Part shown: positions 25,981 through 35,101 of the stretch, piece after piece
How positions within the stretch are numbered: position 1 is the stretch's first letter
How the letters are laid out: every line of letters begins with the position of its first letter
Origin: Thalassobius sp034670005
GTDB taxonomy: Bacteria > Pseudomonadota > Alphaproteobacteria > Rhodobacterales > Rhodobacteraceae
Reading direction: 5' to 3'
Length of the DNA: 64,000 nt
NCBI RefSeq assembly: GCF_034670005.1
Contig: NZ_JAXMOH010000014.1
Coordinates: forward strand, 1-64,000
Notes under the pieces: model-generated
Databases searched by the model: none
Told to the model about the DNA's origin: nothing
What the model saw: the letters and a program-made list of their open reading frames with translations, nothing else
Made by a program: the position numbers and the translations under genes

Positions 25981-28146
25981 TCAGGTCAGGTCGAACCGGT
26001 CAGCATTCATCACCTTGGTCCAAGCGGCAACGAAATCACTAACGAATTTTTCCTGGTTGTCGTCCTGGGCGTAAACCTCGGCATAAGCGCGCAGGATCGA
26101 GTTTGACCCGAAGACCAGATCGACACGGCTTGCTGTCCATTTGACCGCGCCGGATTTGCGGTCGACGATGTCATAAGCGTTGTCGCCTGTCGGATTCCAC
26201 TTGTTGCCCATATCGGTCAGATTGACGAAAAAGTCGTTCGTCAGCGCGCCGACGCGGTCGGTGAACACGCCATGCGCGGTGCCGCCATGATTGGTGCCCA
26301 GCATGCGCATGCCGCCGATCAGAACCGCCATTTCATGTGCGGTCAGTCCCATTAGCTGGGCACGATCGAGCAGCATTTCTTCGGCGCTGACCACATAGTC
26401 CTTCTTCATCCAGTTTCGGAAACCATCTGCCAGCGGTTCCAGAACATCGAAGGAGTCTGCGTCGGTCATGTCGTCGGTGGCATCGCCACGGCCCGGTGCG
26501 AACGGAACCGAGATGTCGTGACCGGCAACCTTGGCCGCCTGTTCGATGCCGACGTTGCCGGCCAGAACGATCACGTCGGCAACGCTGGCGCCGTATTCCG
26601 CCGCAATCGGTTCCAGTACGTTCAGAACCTTGGCCAGACGGTTAGGTTCGTTACCCTCCCAGTCCTTCTGTGGCGCCAGCCGGATGCGGGCACCATTTGC
26701 ACCGCCACGCATGTCCGACTGACGATAAGTGCGGGCGCTGTCCCATGCAGTCGAAACCAGCTCGGATACTGACAGACCGGAAGCGGCGATCTTGGACTTG
26801 ATGGCACCGATGTCGTAATTGGTTGGACCGGCCGGGATCGGATCCATCCAGATCAGTTCTTCGGCCGGAACGTCGGGGCCGACATAGCGCGCCTTCGGAC
26901 CCATGTCGCGATGGGTCAGCTTGAACCAGGCGCGGGCAAACGTATCCTTGAAGTAATCGGGATCGGCCATGAACTTTTCGCAGATGGCGCGATAGGCCGG
27001 GTCGACTTTCATCGCCATGTCGGCATCGGTCATCATCGGCATCCGGCGGACTGACGGATCGGTCGAGTCGACCGGCATGTGCTCTTCCTTGATATCGACG
27101 GGTTGCCATTGGTTTGCGCCGGCCGGACTTTTGGTCAGTTCCCAATCATAGCCGAACAGCAGCTCGAAATAGCCCATATCGAAGGTGGTCGGATTGGTGG
27201 TCCATGCGCCTTCGATGCCCGAGGTGACGGCGTTGGTGGCTTTGCCGTCCATGTTCGGGTTGATCCAGCCGAAGCCCTGGTTTTCGACGCCCGCAGCTTC
27301 CGGTTCAGCGCCAAGCGCGTCGGCATCGCCATTGCCGTGCGCCTTGCCCACGGTGTGGCCGCCGGCGGTCAGCGCAGCGGTTTCTTCATCGTCCATCGCC
27401 ATCCGGGCGAACGTTTCACGAACCTGTTCAGCGGTCTTAAGCGGATCGGGAGCGCCGTTCACGCCTTCGGGGTTCACATAGATCAGGCCCATCTGCACGG
27501 CGGCCAACGGGTTTTCCATCGTGGCGGGGTTGCCGACGTCTTCGTAGCGTTCGTCGGATGGTGCCAGCCATTCCTTTTCCGCCCCCCAGTAGGTGTCGAT
27601 TTCCGGGTGCCAGATATCTTTGCGTCCAAAGCCGAAGCCGAAGGTTTTCAGGCCCATAGATTCATAGGCGATGGTCCCGGCCAAGATAATCAGGTCGGCC
27701 CAGGAAACCTTGTTGCCGTATTTCTTCTTCAACGGCCACAGCAGGCGGCGCGCCTTGTCGAGGTTACCGTTATCGGGCCAGGAATTCAGCGGTGCGAAAC
27801 GGATGTTGCCACAACCGGCACCACCGCGGCCATCGGCCAGACGGTAGGATCCCGCCGAGTGCCAGGCCATGCGGATCATCAAGCCGCCATAGTGACCGTA
27901 ATCGGCAGGCCACCAGTCCTGACTGTCGGTCATCAGAGCGTGCATGTCTTTTTTCAAAGCTTCTACGTCGAGCTTCTTGAGCTCTTCGCGATAGTCGAAA
28001 TCTTCGCCCATCGGATTTGTCTTGCTGTCGTGCTGGTGCAGAATGTCTAGGTTGAGCGCATTCGGCCACCAATCCATGACAGTCTTGTCGTTGGCAGTGA
28101 TCGCGCCATGCATCACGGGGCATTTGCCGATATCGTTTCCGTCCAT
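25981..28146 (-). CDS. katG: Catalase-peroxidase KatG
   Basis: A 721-residue bifunctional haem enzyme that removes hydrogen peroxide. The distal site RMAWHSAGSYRLADGRG supplies the Arg, Trp and His; the Trp joins the Tyr of GLIYVNPEG and a later Met in the catalytic adduct. The proximal haem ligand is in TAGGHTVGKAHG. The C-terminal half is the second, haem-free repeat. No signal peptide is present, so it is cytoplasmic. GGGAG precedes the ATG. No oxyR is adjacent, though OxyR control from elsewhere is usual. Confidence 0.97.
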   Translation of the reverse strand: MDGNDIGKCPVMHGAITANDKTVMDWWPNALNLDILHQHDSKTNPMGEDFDYREELKKLDVEALKKDMHALMTDSQDWWPADYGHYGGLMIRMAWHSAGSYRLADGRGGAGCGNIRFAPLNSWPDNGNLDKARRLLWPLKKKYGNKVSWADLIILAGTIAYESMGLKTFGFGFGRKDIWHPEIDTYWGAEKEWLAPSDERYEDVGNPATMENPLAAVQMGLIYVNPEGVNGAPDPLKTAEQVRETFARMAMDDEETAALTAGGHTVGKAHGNGDADALGAEPEAAGVENQGFGWINPNMDGKATNAVTSGIEGAWTTNPTTFDMGYFELLFGYDWELTKSPAGANQWQPVDIKEEHMPVDSTDPSVRRMPMMTDADMAMKVDPAYRAICEKFMADPDYFKDTFARAWFKLTHRDMGPKARYVGPDVPAEELIWMDPIPAGPTNYDIGAIKSKIAASGLSVSELVSTAWDSARTYRQSDMRGGANGARIRLAPQKDWEGNEPNRLAKVLNVLEPIAAEYGASVADVIVLAGNVGIEQAAKVAGHDISVPFAPGRGDATDDMTDADSFDVLEPLADGFRNWMKKDYVVSAEEMLLDRAQLMGLTAHEMAVLIGGMRMLGTNHGGTAHGVFTDRVGALTNDFFVNLTDMGNKWNPTGDNAYDIVDRKSGAVKWTASRVDLVFGSNSILRAYAEVYAQDDNQEKFVSDFVAAWTKVMNADRFDLT

Positions 28147-28503
28147 CTCAGGTCTCCCATTCTTATATTTCGGATCAATTCACGCTTAGAAAAAATGCAG
28201 CTTTTGCCCGGCCGCGCGGATGCGTCGGGCCTCCGCTTCGGTCTGTGTGCGATTCTTCCCCTTTTCTAGAATGACTCTAAAGCAGGAAGGGCATTGGGCG
28301 AAGTTTCATTTTCTGATGAAACCAATAATCTGCAGTTATGAATGTTCTTTTGGTTAGGCACAAAACAATGGCGAAACCTTGGCAGACGCTTTTGCTATTG
28401 TCGTTGCCGCGCACGGAACGGGCGTCAAATAGTTCCTGGCAACGGCTTGACCCACCGCCGTGCATTGCCGACATAAGGCATAATGCTGCTATGAAAGAAC
28501 ACC
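28147..28503. other. Divergent regulatory gap between katG and a nitroreductase
   Basis: A 357-nt gap without a supported gene. It contains a perfect 7-bp inverted repeat GTTTCAT (28303-28309) / ATGAAAC (28316-28322) and an AT-rich block near 28253-28280. These could be regulator sites for katG or the nitroreductase; I see no classical OxyR tetranucleotide pattern that I would commit to. Confidence 0.3.
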
Positions 28504-29082
28504 ATGCCCGAAAAAAGTCCTGCTGCCCTTGAGTTTTTGCTGTCCCGCCGATCGCGCCCGGCCAAAACGCTGACCACGCCGGTTCCCAGCCGGGATGAGC
28601 TGTTGCCGATCCTGACTGCCGCTGCACGCACCCCCGATCATGGCAAGCTGGAACCCTGGCGTTTTATCGTGATGGAAAAGCCCGCTCTGGATCGTCTGGC
28701 AGGGATTGCACAGACCCGGGGCGAGGCGCTCGCGCTTGAACCGGACCGGATCGCCAAGGGGGTGGATCAATTCGCAAACGGCAATCTGGTCGTGGCGGTG
28801 ATCGAAATCATCAAGCCCAATGAAAAGGTTCCCGCGTTGGAACTGACCTATTCCGCCGGGGCCGTCTGCCTGGCGATGCTGAACGCGGCGCTGGCATCGG
28901 GCTGGGGCGCGAACTGGTTGTCGGGCTGGCCCAGCCACGATCGCGGTTTCATGACCGATGCTCTGGATCTGGCCGATGATGAACGGGTTGCCGGTTTCAT
29001 CCATATTGGTACCGAAAAATCCGCCCCGCCCGAGCGTCCCCGTCCGGACCTGGAGAAGATCACCCAATGGCTATCGGAATAA
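28504..29082 (+). CDS. Nitroreductase-family protein (YdjA-like)
   Basis: A 192-residue small nitroreductase. The N-terminal FLLSRRSRPAKTL is the FMN phosphate site and AAARTPDHGKLEPWRFIV is typical of the YdjA subgroup. WGANWLSGW is a further family segment. It probably uses NAD(P)H and FMN on an unknown substrate. It is only distantly related to the enzyme at 2787-3485. Its 3' end overlaps the EI24 gene by 16 nt. Confidence 0.87.
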   Translation: MPEKSPAALEFLLSRRSRPAKTLTTPVPSRDELLPILTAAARTPDHGKLEPWRFIVMEKPALDRLAGIAQTRGEALALEPDRIAKGVDQFANGNLVVAVIEIIKPNEKVPALELTYSAGAVCLAMLNAALASGWGANWLSGWPSHDRGFMTDALDLADDERVAGFIHIGTEKSAPPERPRPDLEKITQWLSE

Positions 29083-29807
29083 TTTTTTCGTCCTTCTTTG
29101 CCGCGCTGGGCCAGATTGGCGATCGCCGGTTCCGCAGGGTGTTGTTGCTGGGCGTCGGGCTGACCTTTGCGCTGCTGGTTGCCGTGTTCGCGGGGTTCCT
29201 GTGGTTCCTGCAATCCACGATCGGAGACGAGGCAGTCATTCCGCTGATCGGTCCGGTGACTTGGCTCGACGATCTGCTGAGCTGGTCGAGCTTCTTTGTG
29301 ATGATCCTGTTGTCAGTGTTCCTGATGGTGCCGGTCGCGTCTGCCATCACGTCGATGTTTCTGGATGAAGTCGCGCAGGCGGTCGAGGATCGGCATTATC
29401 CGCATCTGCCCCCGGCGCATAATGTCGGCTTTTTCGAGGCGGTGAAGGATACTGTCAATTTCCTGGGCGTCATCGTTGTTGCCAACCTGCTGGCGATTTT
29501 GCTTTACGTGATTTTTTCGCCCGCAGCGCTGTTCATCTTCTGGGGGTTGAACGGCTATCTGCTGGGTATGGAATATTTCACCCTCGCCGCGATCCGCCGG
29601 GTCGGGCGGGCCGAGGCAAAGGTTTTGAGAAAACGGCATCGCGTCACGATCTGGGCCGCTGGAACGTTGATGGCGGTGCCGTTGTCAGTGCCGCTTGTGA
29701 ATTTGCTGATCCCGATCCTTGGCGCGGCCACGTTCACTCATATCTATCACCGGGTTACAGGTCGGGCTGCGCCATACGGTGGAACCAGTCAATATCGCGC
29801 ACGGTAA
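29067..29807 (+). CDS. EI24/CysZ-like membrane protein
   Basis: A 246-residue membrane protein of the EI24 domain family with about five to six hydrophobic helices; the segment GLNGYLLGMEYFTLAAIRR is characteristic. CysZ relatives transport sulfate, but family membership alone does not prove that here. The start overlaps the nitroreductase by 16 nt, and the 3' end overlaps the convergent DUF1467 gene by 53 nt. Confidence 0.82.
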   Translation: MAIGIIFSSFFAALGQIGDRRFRRVLLLGVGLTFALLVAVFAGFLWFLQSTIGDEAVIPLIGPVTWLDDLLSWSSFFVMILLSVFLMVPVASAITSMFLDEVAQAVEDRHYPHLPPAHNVGFFEAVKDTVNFLGVIVVANLLAILLYVIFSPAALFIFWGLNGYLLGMEYFTLAAIRRVGRAEAKVLRKRHRVTIWAAGTLMAVPLSVPLVNLLIPILGAATFTHIYHRVTGRAAPYGGTSQYRAR

Positions 29808-30033
29808 TCACACCCGACAGGATGATGCCGGCAATGATGCACCACAGAAGAATGGCGATAATCGTGGTGATGATCGCCTTCTTCTTGAGGTGATGTTCTT
29901 GCGGGGCACCGGCATGGGTGCCCGGCACGACCGTCCCGACATCGCCTTGGGTTTTCAGGCGCAGTGGCAGCACGATAAAAAAGGTCATGAACCAGATCAC
30001 CGCGTACAGGACAATAGCAGAGGTGGGACCCAT
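29755..30033 (-). CDS. DUF1467 family membrane protein
   Basis: A 92-residue protein with two membrane helices and the family start AIVLYAVIWFMTFFIVLPLR. DUF1467 proteins occur throughout alphaproteobacteria next to methylmalonyl-CoA epimerase, as here: its ATG overlaps the epimerase stop by one base (TGATG). Function unknown. Confidence 0.85.
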   Translation of the reverse strand: MGPTSAIVLYAVIWFMTFFIVLPLRLKTQGDVGTVVPGTHAGAPQEHHLKKKAIITTIIAILLWCIIAGIILSGVITVRDIDWFHRMAQPDL

Positions 30034-30437
30034 CAGACCTGCTCCAGTTCTACCAGGCAGCCGTTGAAATCCTTCGGGTGCAGGAACAGGACCGGCTTGC
30101 CATGGGCGCCGATCTTGGGGTCGCCGGTGCCCAGAACGCGGGCGCCGGTTGCTTTCAGATGATCGCGCGCGGCGATGATGTCGTCGACCTCATAGCAGAC
30201 ATGATGGATGCCGCCTGAAGGGTTCTTTTCCAGAAACCCGTTGATCGGGCTGTCATCGCCCAGCGGGTAAAGCAGTTCGATCTTGGTGTTGGGCAGTTCA
30301 ATGAACACCACGGTCACGCCGTGGTCAGGTTCGTCCTGCGGTTCACCGACCTTGGCTCCCAAGGCAGTGCGGTATTGTTCCGAAGCGGCGTCCAAGTCAG
30401 GAACGGCGATGGCGACATGGTTCAGGCGGCCGATCAT
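30033..30437 (-). CDS. mce: Methylmalonyl-CoA epimerase
   Basis: A 134-residue vicinal-oxygen-chelate protein that interconverts (2S)- and (2R)-methylmalonyl-CoA in propionate catabolism. Metal ligands are visible as His7 (GRLNHVAIAVPDL), the His of GGIHHVCYEVDD and the Glu of GCLVELEQ near the C-terminus. The length is normal. The mutase and propionyl-CoA carboxylase genes are not in this window. Confidence 0.93.
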   Translation of the reverse strand: MIGRLNHVAIAVPDLDAASEQYRTALGAKVGEPQDEPDHGVTVVFIELPNTKIELLYPLGDDSPINGFLEKNPSGGIHHVCYEVDDIIAARDHLKATGARVLGTGDPKIGAHGKPVLFLHPKDFNGCLVELEQV

Positions 30438-30597
30438 TTCTGGTCTCCTTAATCAGGCAAGGCGTTGCAGCCCTTATGCGGGTTGCCGTGTCGCGGCGCA
30501 AGAGACAGGGGGACGCAGAAGGGGCGCCGACCCGTTAACGCAGCCTTAGCCTGGGCGGCGCGATGCTAGGGCGCTTAGGCTTTGGAAGGATACCACG

Positions 30598-31326
30598 ATG
30601 GACGATAGCGATCTTTTCGAAACGGCCCGTTTTCCGACCCCGATGCGGCCATTGCTGGGGGTGACGGTTCTGGTGGTTGAAGACAGTCGTTATGCCTGTG
30701 ACGCGATGCGGCTTTTATGTCTGCGCAGCGGTGCGCGGATTCGGCGTGCCGATAGCCTTTCATCGGCGGACAGGCATTTGTCGGTTTATCAGCCCACCGT
30801 GATCAGTGTTGATTTGGGTTTGCCCGATGGCGATGGTTTGCAACTGATTGCGAAATTGCACATGGCGGTGCCGCGGATCGGCGTCATTCTGGGAACCAGC
30901 GGCGACGACACGGCGGACGAGGCTGTGCGCATGGCAGGGGCCGACGGTTTCCTGCTCAAACCGATCAGCAGTCTGGCAAGCTTTCAGGAACTGGTTCTTT
31001 CGCTGTTACCGGAAAATTGTCGCCCGATGGGGCCGCGCATCGTCAATGACGATGTGATCTGCGCAGATTCCGGGGCCTATGCCGAGGATTTGCTGTTTAT
31101 CCTTGATTTGCTGAATGACAAATCGTCAGGCAAAACACTGGACTATGTTGCGCAATTCCTGACCGGCGTGGCCCGCAGTGCCGGGGATAAGACGCTGTTA
31201 TTGGCTGGTGAAAAACTGGCCATAGCACGAATGCAACGCCGCGGCTGCAGCAAAACCGTCGCGCGGATCGCCGGGTTGATCCAGACCAGGCTGAGCGCCC
31301 GCGCCGGTTCAGAGAGCTGGGTCTGA
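30598..31326 (+). CDS. Orphan response regulator with an unassigned helical C-terminus
   Basis: A 242-residue protein. Residues 22-140 are a receiver domain: the acidic pair VVEDSR, the phospho-accepting Asp in ISVDLGLPDGDG and the conserved Lys in LLKPIS. The remaining 100 residues are mostly helical and match no output domain I know; there is no HTH, GGDEF or EAL motif. No histidine kinase is adjacent. It may act by protein contacts. Its end overlaps the convergent GNAT gene by 18 nt. Confidence 0.8.
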   Translation: MDDSDLFETARFPTPMRPLLGVTVLVVEDSRYACDAMRLLCLRSGARIRRADSLSSADRHLSVYQPTVISVDLGLPDGDGLQLIAKLHMAVPRIGVILGTSGDDTADEAVRMAGADGFLLKPISSLASFQELVLSLLPENCRPMGPRIVNDDVICADSGAYAEDLLFILDLLNDKSSGKTLDYVAQFLTGVARSAGDKTLLLAGEKLAIARMQRRGCSKTVARIAGLIQTRLSARAGSESWV

Positions 31327-32022
31327 ACTGACCCGTACCAGCCCGGTCAGATCGACCAGGCGTTCCTTTTGCCGACCGTCTGCGCCGAAATTTCCGGGTG
31401 ATAGCCAGAACGTGAAGGCCTCTTCCAGCGCGGGCCATTCCTGATCGGTCGCAGCAAACCAGGCGGTATCGCGGTTGCGCCCCTTCACGATCAGGTGCTG
31501 TCGAAAAACGCCTTCAAAACTTAGCCCCAGACGCTGTGCGGCGTGGCGCGACCCGATATTCTTGGCGTCGCATTTCCATTCGAACCGGCGATAACCGTGA
31601 TCGAAGGCCCATTTCATCATCAGGAAAAACGACTCGGTCGCGGCCCGTGTTTTTTGCAGAGCGGGGGACAGGTTGATATGGCCAAGTTCGATCACCCCCA
31701 TGCTGGGCGTGATCCGCAAAAAACTGGCAACACCTCCGAACCGGTCGGTTTCAATATCCTTGATCGCATAGAACAAGGGATCGTCACCCTGCGTTATATC
31801 TCGCATCCAGCGATGATAGGCTGCTGCTGAATGGAACGGTCCATAGGGCAGGTAATCCCAAACCGCGTCATGGCCTTCAAAACGACGGTACAGCAACGCC
31901 GCATGGCGATCCGCCGACAGTTTTTCCAGTCGCGCATATCGGCCTTCCAATACATCGCCAGAGGGGGCAGGGGGCGTTTGCCAATTTCCCAGTGGTGTGT
32001 CGGATACCTTCTGTCCGGGCAT
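31309..32022 (-). CDS. GNAT-family N-acetyltransferase (RimJ/L-like)
   Basis: A 237-residue acetyltransferase. The segments GVIELGHINLSPALQKTRAA and CDAKNIGSRHAAQRLGLSFE correspond to the acetyl-CoA binding region and the RimJ/L-type ending. It probably acetylates a protein or small-molecule amine. I start at ATG 32022, which has GGAG 6 nt upstream; a second ATG 12 nt further up is also possible. The longer frame beyond is not coding. Confidence 0.82.
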   Translation of the reverse strand: MPGQKVSDTPLGNWQTPPAPSGDVLEGRYARLEKLSADRHAALLYRRFEGHDAVWDYLPYGPFHSAAAYHRWMRDITQGDDPLFYAIKDIETDRFGGVASFLRITPSMGVIELGHINLSPALQKTRAATESFFLMMKWAFDHGYRRFEWKCDAKNIGSRHAAQRLGLSFEGVFRQHLIVKGRNRDTAWFAATDQEWPALEEAFTFWLSPGNFGADGRQKERLVDLTGLVRVSSDPAL

Positions 32023-32310
32023 TGCGCTCTCCATTCTTAGCGGCCTCACGCTAACGATGCAGTGCAGGTGGTGGAAGCGGAAAACAAGGGACGCGGCGCA
32101 AAGGTTTGGGGGCACCGATGATGTGGGGCCGCGGCGCGGGGGGTGTCGCCACACATCGTGGCAACGGTTTGCTGCGGGGGTCTTCCATATTCTTGCAACA
32201 CATGTCAATGAAGCCGTCCAGACAGAGTAACAAACCTTTGCAAAAATCCGCCGACACCATATCCTGTGGCAGATCGGCCGGAACAAGGCAGGTATAGGGG
32301 ACGGTATCCA

Positions 32311-33120
32311 ATGGCGCATATTATTGTCGTCGGGAATGAAAAAGGTGGCGCGGGCAAGTCGACCGTGTCGATGCATATCGCCACGGCTCTGGCGCGGATG
32401 GGGCACAAGGTGGGTGTTCTGGATTTGGACCTGCGCCAGAAAACCTTTGGCCGCTATGTCGAAAATCGCAAAAATTTCCTTGAAAAATCTGGTCTGGACC
32501 TGCCTAGCCCGGATTACTACGACCTGCCCAATGCCGATCAGGACAAACTGAAGCCGGGCGAGAATCCCTATGATCATCGCCTTTCAGCCGCCATAGCAGC
32601 CCTGGAGCCCGAGCATGATTTCATCATGATCGACTGCCCCGGATCGCATACAAGGCTGAGCCAGGTGGCGCATTCACTGGCTGACACGCTGGTCACGCCG
32701 CTGAATGACAGCTTTGTCGATTTCGATCTGCTGGCCAAGGTTGATCCGGATGGCAAGAAAATCCTTGGCCCTTCGGTTTATTCCGAAATGGTGTGGAATG
32801 CGCGGCAGCTTCGGGCGCAGGCCGGGCTGAAGCCGATCGACTGGATCGTGCTGCGCAACCGTTTGGGTGCACAGCACATGGTGAACAAGGAAAAGATGGG
32901 GAAGGCACTGGACAATCTGGCCAAACGGATCGGGTTTCGTGTCGCCCCCGGGTTCAATGAACGGGTTGTTTTCCGCGAATTGTTCCCACGCGGGCTGACT
33001 TTGCTTGATCTCAAGGATATCGGTGTGACCAGCCTGAACATTTCGAATGTCGCCGCGCGGCAAGAGCTGCGTGATCTGATCAAGGCTCTGAACCTACCGG
33101 GGGTAGAGCCGGATTTCTGA
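32311..33120 (+). CDS. mipZ: Division-site positioning ATPase MipZ
   Basis: A 269-residue ParA-like ATPase. The deviant Walker A is GNEKGGAGKSTVSMH, the switch region has DLDLRQKTFGRY, and IMIDCPGSH is the Walker B. MipZ forms a gradient from the chromosome origin region and blocks FtsZ assembly away from mid-cell in alphaproteobacteria. I start at ATG 32311 rather than 32266, because the protein family starts with MAHIIVVGNEKGG. It stands alone between the GNAT and MarR genes. Confidence 0.92.
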   Translation: MAHIIVVGNEKGGAGKSTVSMHIATALARMGHKVGVLDLDLRQKTFGRYVENRKNFLEKSGLDLPSPDYYDLPNADQDKLKPGENPYDHRLSAAIAALEPEHDFIMIDCPGSHTRLSQVAHSLADTLVTPLNDSFVDFDLLAKVDPDGKKILGPSVYSEMVWNARQLRAQAGLKPIDWIVLRNRLGAQHMVNKEKMGKALDNLAKRIGFRVAPGFNERVVFRELFPRGLTLLDLKDIGVTSLNISNVAARQELRDLIKALNLPGVEPDF

Positions 33121-33182
33121 GGCCGGACATTTTTTCCGGCGAGGGGATTTAGGTTTCTTCGGTTCGCTGCGCTGTCAACAAC

Positions 33183-33620
33183 TCAGCCCATTTTGGCCAG
33201 TTTGCGCAGTACCTGGCGCAACACCTCGTTTTCCTCTGTCGTCAGGCTGGCCGACAGCTTGTCATCGTAGGTTTGAGCCACGGTCAGCAGGTCACGGTAA
33301 GCGGTTCGGCCCAGATGGGTCAGTTCCAGATATTCCAGACGGCGGTCCTTGTCGTCTTGCTGCCGGTTCAAAAATCGCCGTTCAGCCAGCCGGGCCACGG
33401 CGCGGCTGATCTTGGTTTTGTGCATCTTGGACCTCTGGCCGATGTCCTTGGCCGTCATCCGACCGTAGATACCCAGATGAAACAGCACGCGCCATTCGGT
33501 TCTGAGCATCCCATATCGGTCTTTGTAAACCTGTTGAAAGGCAAGACTGCTTTCCTCGGCTGCCTGGTTTAAAAGATAGGGCAGGAAATTCTGCAAATCG
33601 AAATCATCTTTTTCCATCAT
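33183..33620 (-). CDS. MarR-family transcriptional regulator
   Basis: A 145-residue winged-helix regulator. The recognition helix region is MTAKDIGQRSKMHKTKISRA and the wing DRRLEYLELT. It diverges from hmgA, with 70 nt between the two start codons, so it is the probable repressor of the homogentisate operon, relieved by a pathway acid. AAAGGAG lies 8 nt before the first ATG. Confidence 0.88.
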   Translation of the reverse strand: MMEKDDFDLQNFLPYLLNQAAEESSLAFQQVYKDRYGMLRTEWRVLFHLGIYGRMTAKDIGQRSKMHKTKISRAVARLAERRFLNRQQDDKDRRLEYLELTHLGRTAYRDLLTVAQTYDDKLSASLTTEENEVLRQVLRKLAKMG

Positions 33621-33641
33621 TTTTACGGCTCCTTTGGTTGT

Positions 33642-33659
33642 TAGTTACAAAATCAACTA
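33642..33659. promoter_or_regulatory. Candidate MarR operator between the regulator and hmgA
   Basis: TAGTT (33642-33646) and AACTA (33655-33659) form an inverted repeat around 8 nt of AT-rich DNA, the only clear dyad in the 70-nt divergent gap. MarR proteins bind such 16-20-bp dyads. Confidence 0.45.
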
Positions 33660-33690
33660 TTAACAGGGCAAGCGAATAGGAGGACGCGCC

Positions 33691-35052
33691 ATGAATCACC
33701 AGACAAAATCGCACGCTTTCGTGCAGGCTCCTACCCCTGCAGGGACCACCCCCGGCTATATGCCGGGATTCGGCAACGACTTCGAAACCGAAGCCTTGCC
33801 CGGTGCGCTGCCGCAGGGCATGAACAGCCCGCAGAAATGCAATTATGGACTTTATGGTGAACAGCTTTCGGGAACAGCTTTCACCGCGCCCAGCCATCAG
33901 AACGAACGCACCTGGTGTTATCGCATCCGCCCCTCGGTCAAACATTCGCACCGCTACGAAAAGATCGACCTGCCGTATTGGAAATCGGCCCCCAACGTCG
34001 ATCCCGACGTGATTTCTTTGGGTCAGTACCGCTGGGACCCGGTGCCGGTGTCGGATGACAGTCTGACATGGCTGACCGGCATGCGCACAATGACGACGGC
34101 GGGGGATGTGAACACTCAGGTTGGTATGGCAACCCATATCTATCTGGTCACAGAATCGATGGTCGACAGCTATTTCTATTCTGCCGATTCCGAACTTCTG
34201 GTCGTGCCGCAGGAAGGCCGGCTGCGGTTTTGCACCGAGCTGGGGATCATTGATCTGGAGCCTAAGGAAATCGCCATCCTGCCGCGTGGATTGTTGTACC
34301 GCGTCGAGGTCCTCGAAGGCCCCTGCCGCGGCTTTGTATGTGAAAACTACGGCCAGAAATTCGAACTGCCGGGACGTGGCCCGATCGGCGCCAACTGCAT
34401 GGCGAACCGGCGCGATTTCAAAACTCCGGTGGCGGCGTATGAAGATCGCGATGCACCCTCGACCGTGACGATCAAATGGTGTGGTCAGTTTCATGAAACA
34501 CAGATCGGCCATTCGCCGCTCGACGTGGTCGCTTGGCATGGCAATTACGCACCGGTGAAATACGACTTGAGGACCTATTGCCCGGTCGGGTCGATTCTGT
34601 TCGACCATCCCGATCCGTCGATTTTCACTGTGCTGACCGCCGCGTCCGGTGTGCCGGGCACCGCCAATATCGACTTCGTGCTGTTCCGCGAACGCTGGAT
34701 GGTGGCCGAAGACACGTTCCGCCCACCATGGTATCACAAGAACATCATGTCGGAACTGATGGGCAACATTTATGGCCAGTACGACGCCAAGCCGCAGGGC
34801 TTCGTTCCCGGCGGCATGTCGCTGCACAATATGATGCTGCCACACGGGCCGGACAAGAACGCCTTTGAAGGTGCGTCGAATGCCGAGCTTGGGGCTGAAA
34901 AGCTGGACAATACCATGTCCTTCATGTTCGAAACCCGCTTCCCGCAGCATCTGACGGCTTTCGCCGCGAAAGAAGCGCCGCTGCAGGATGATTACATCGA
35001 CTGCTGGTCGGATATCGAAAAGAAATTCGACGGTACGCCGGGCAAGAAATAA
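33691..35052 (+). CDS. hmgA: Homogentisate 1,2-dioxygenase
   Basis: A 453-residue Fe(II) ring-cleaving enzyme that opens homogentisate to maleylacetoacetate in tyrosine and phenylalanine breakdown. The iron ligands are in RPPWYHKNIMSELMG (His and Glu) and MLPHGPD/SLHNMMLPHG (His). The opening YMPGFGNDFETEALPGALP is typical. It is the first gene of the operon, with GGAGGA upstream of the ATG. Confidence 0.97.
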   Translation: MNHQTKSHAFVQAPTPAGTTPGYMPGFGNDFETEALPGALPQGMNSPQKCNYGLYGEQLSGTAFTAPSHQNERTWCYRIRPSVKHSHRYEKIDLPYWKSAPNVDPDVISLGQYRWDPVPVSDDSLTWLTGMRTMTTAGDVNTQVGMATHIYLVTESMVDSYFYSADSELLVVPQEGRLRFCTELGIIDLEPKEIAILPRGLLYRVEVLEGPCRGFVCENYGQKFELPGRGPIGANCMANRRDFKTPVAAYEDRDAPSTVTIKWCGQFHETQIGHSPLDVVAWHGNYAPVKYDLRTYCPVGSILFDHPDPSIFTVLTAASGVPGTANIDFVLFRERWMVAEDTFRPPWYHKNIMSELMGNIYGQYDAKPQGFVPGGMSLHNMMLPHGPDKNAFEGASNAELGAEKLDNTMSFMFETRFPQHLTAFAAKEAPLQDDYIDCWSDIEKKFDGTPGKK

Positions 35053-35101
35053 CCGTGGCCGGTGGGTGACGCCCCACCGTCCGCGCAAAAAGGAAACGCG
35101 A

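Noticed and set aside
28338..28532. A 64-codon frame in the katG-nitroreductase gap
   Set aside because: It runs into the start of the nitroreductase gene, has no ribosome site and looks like read-through of regulatory DNA.
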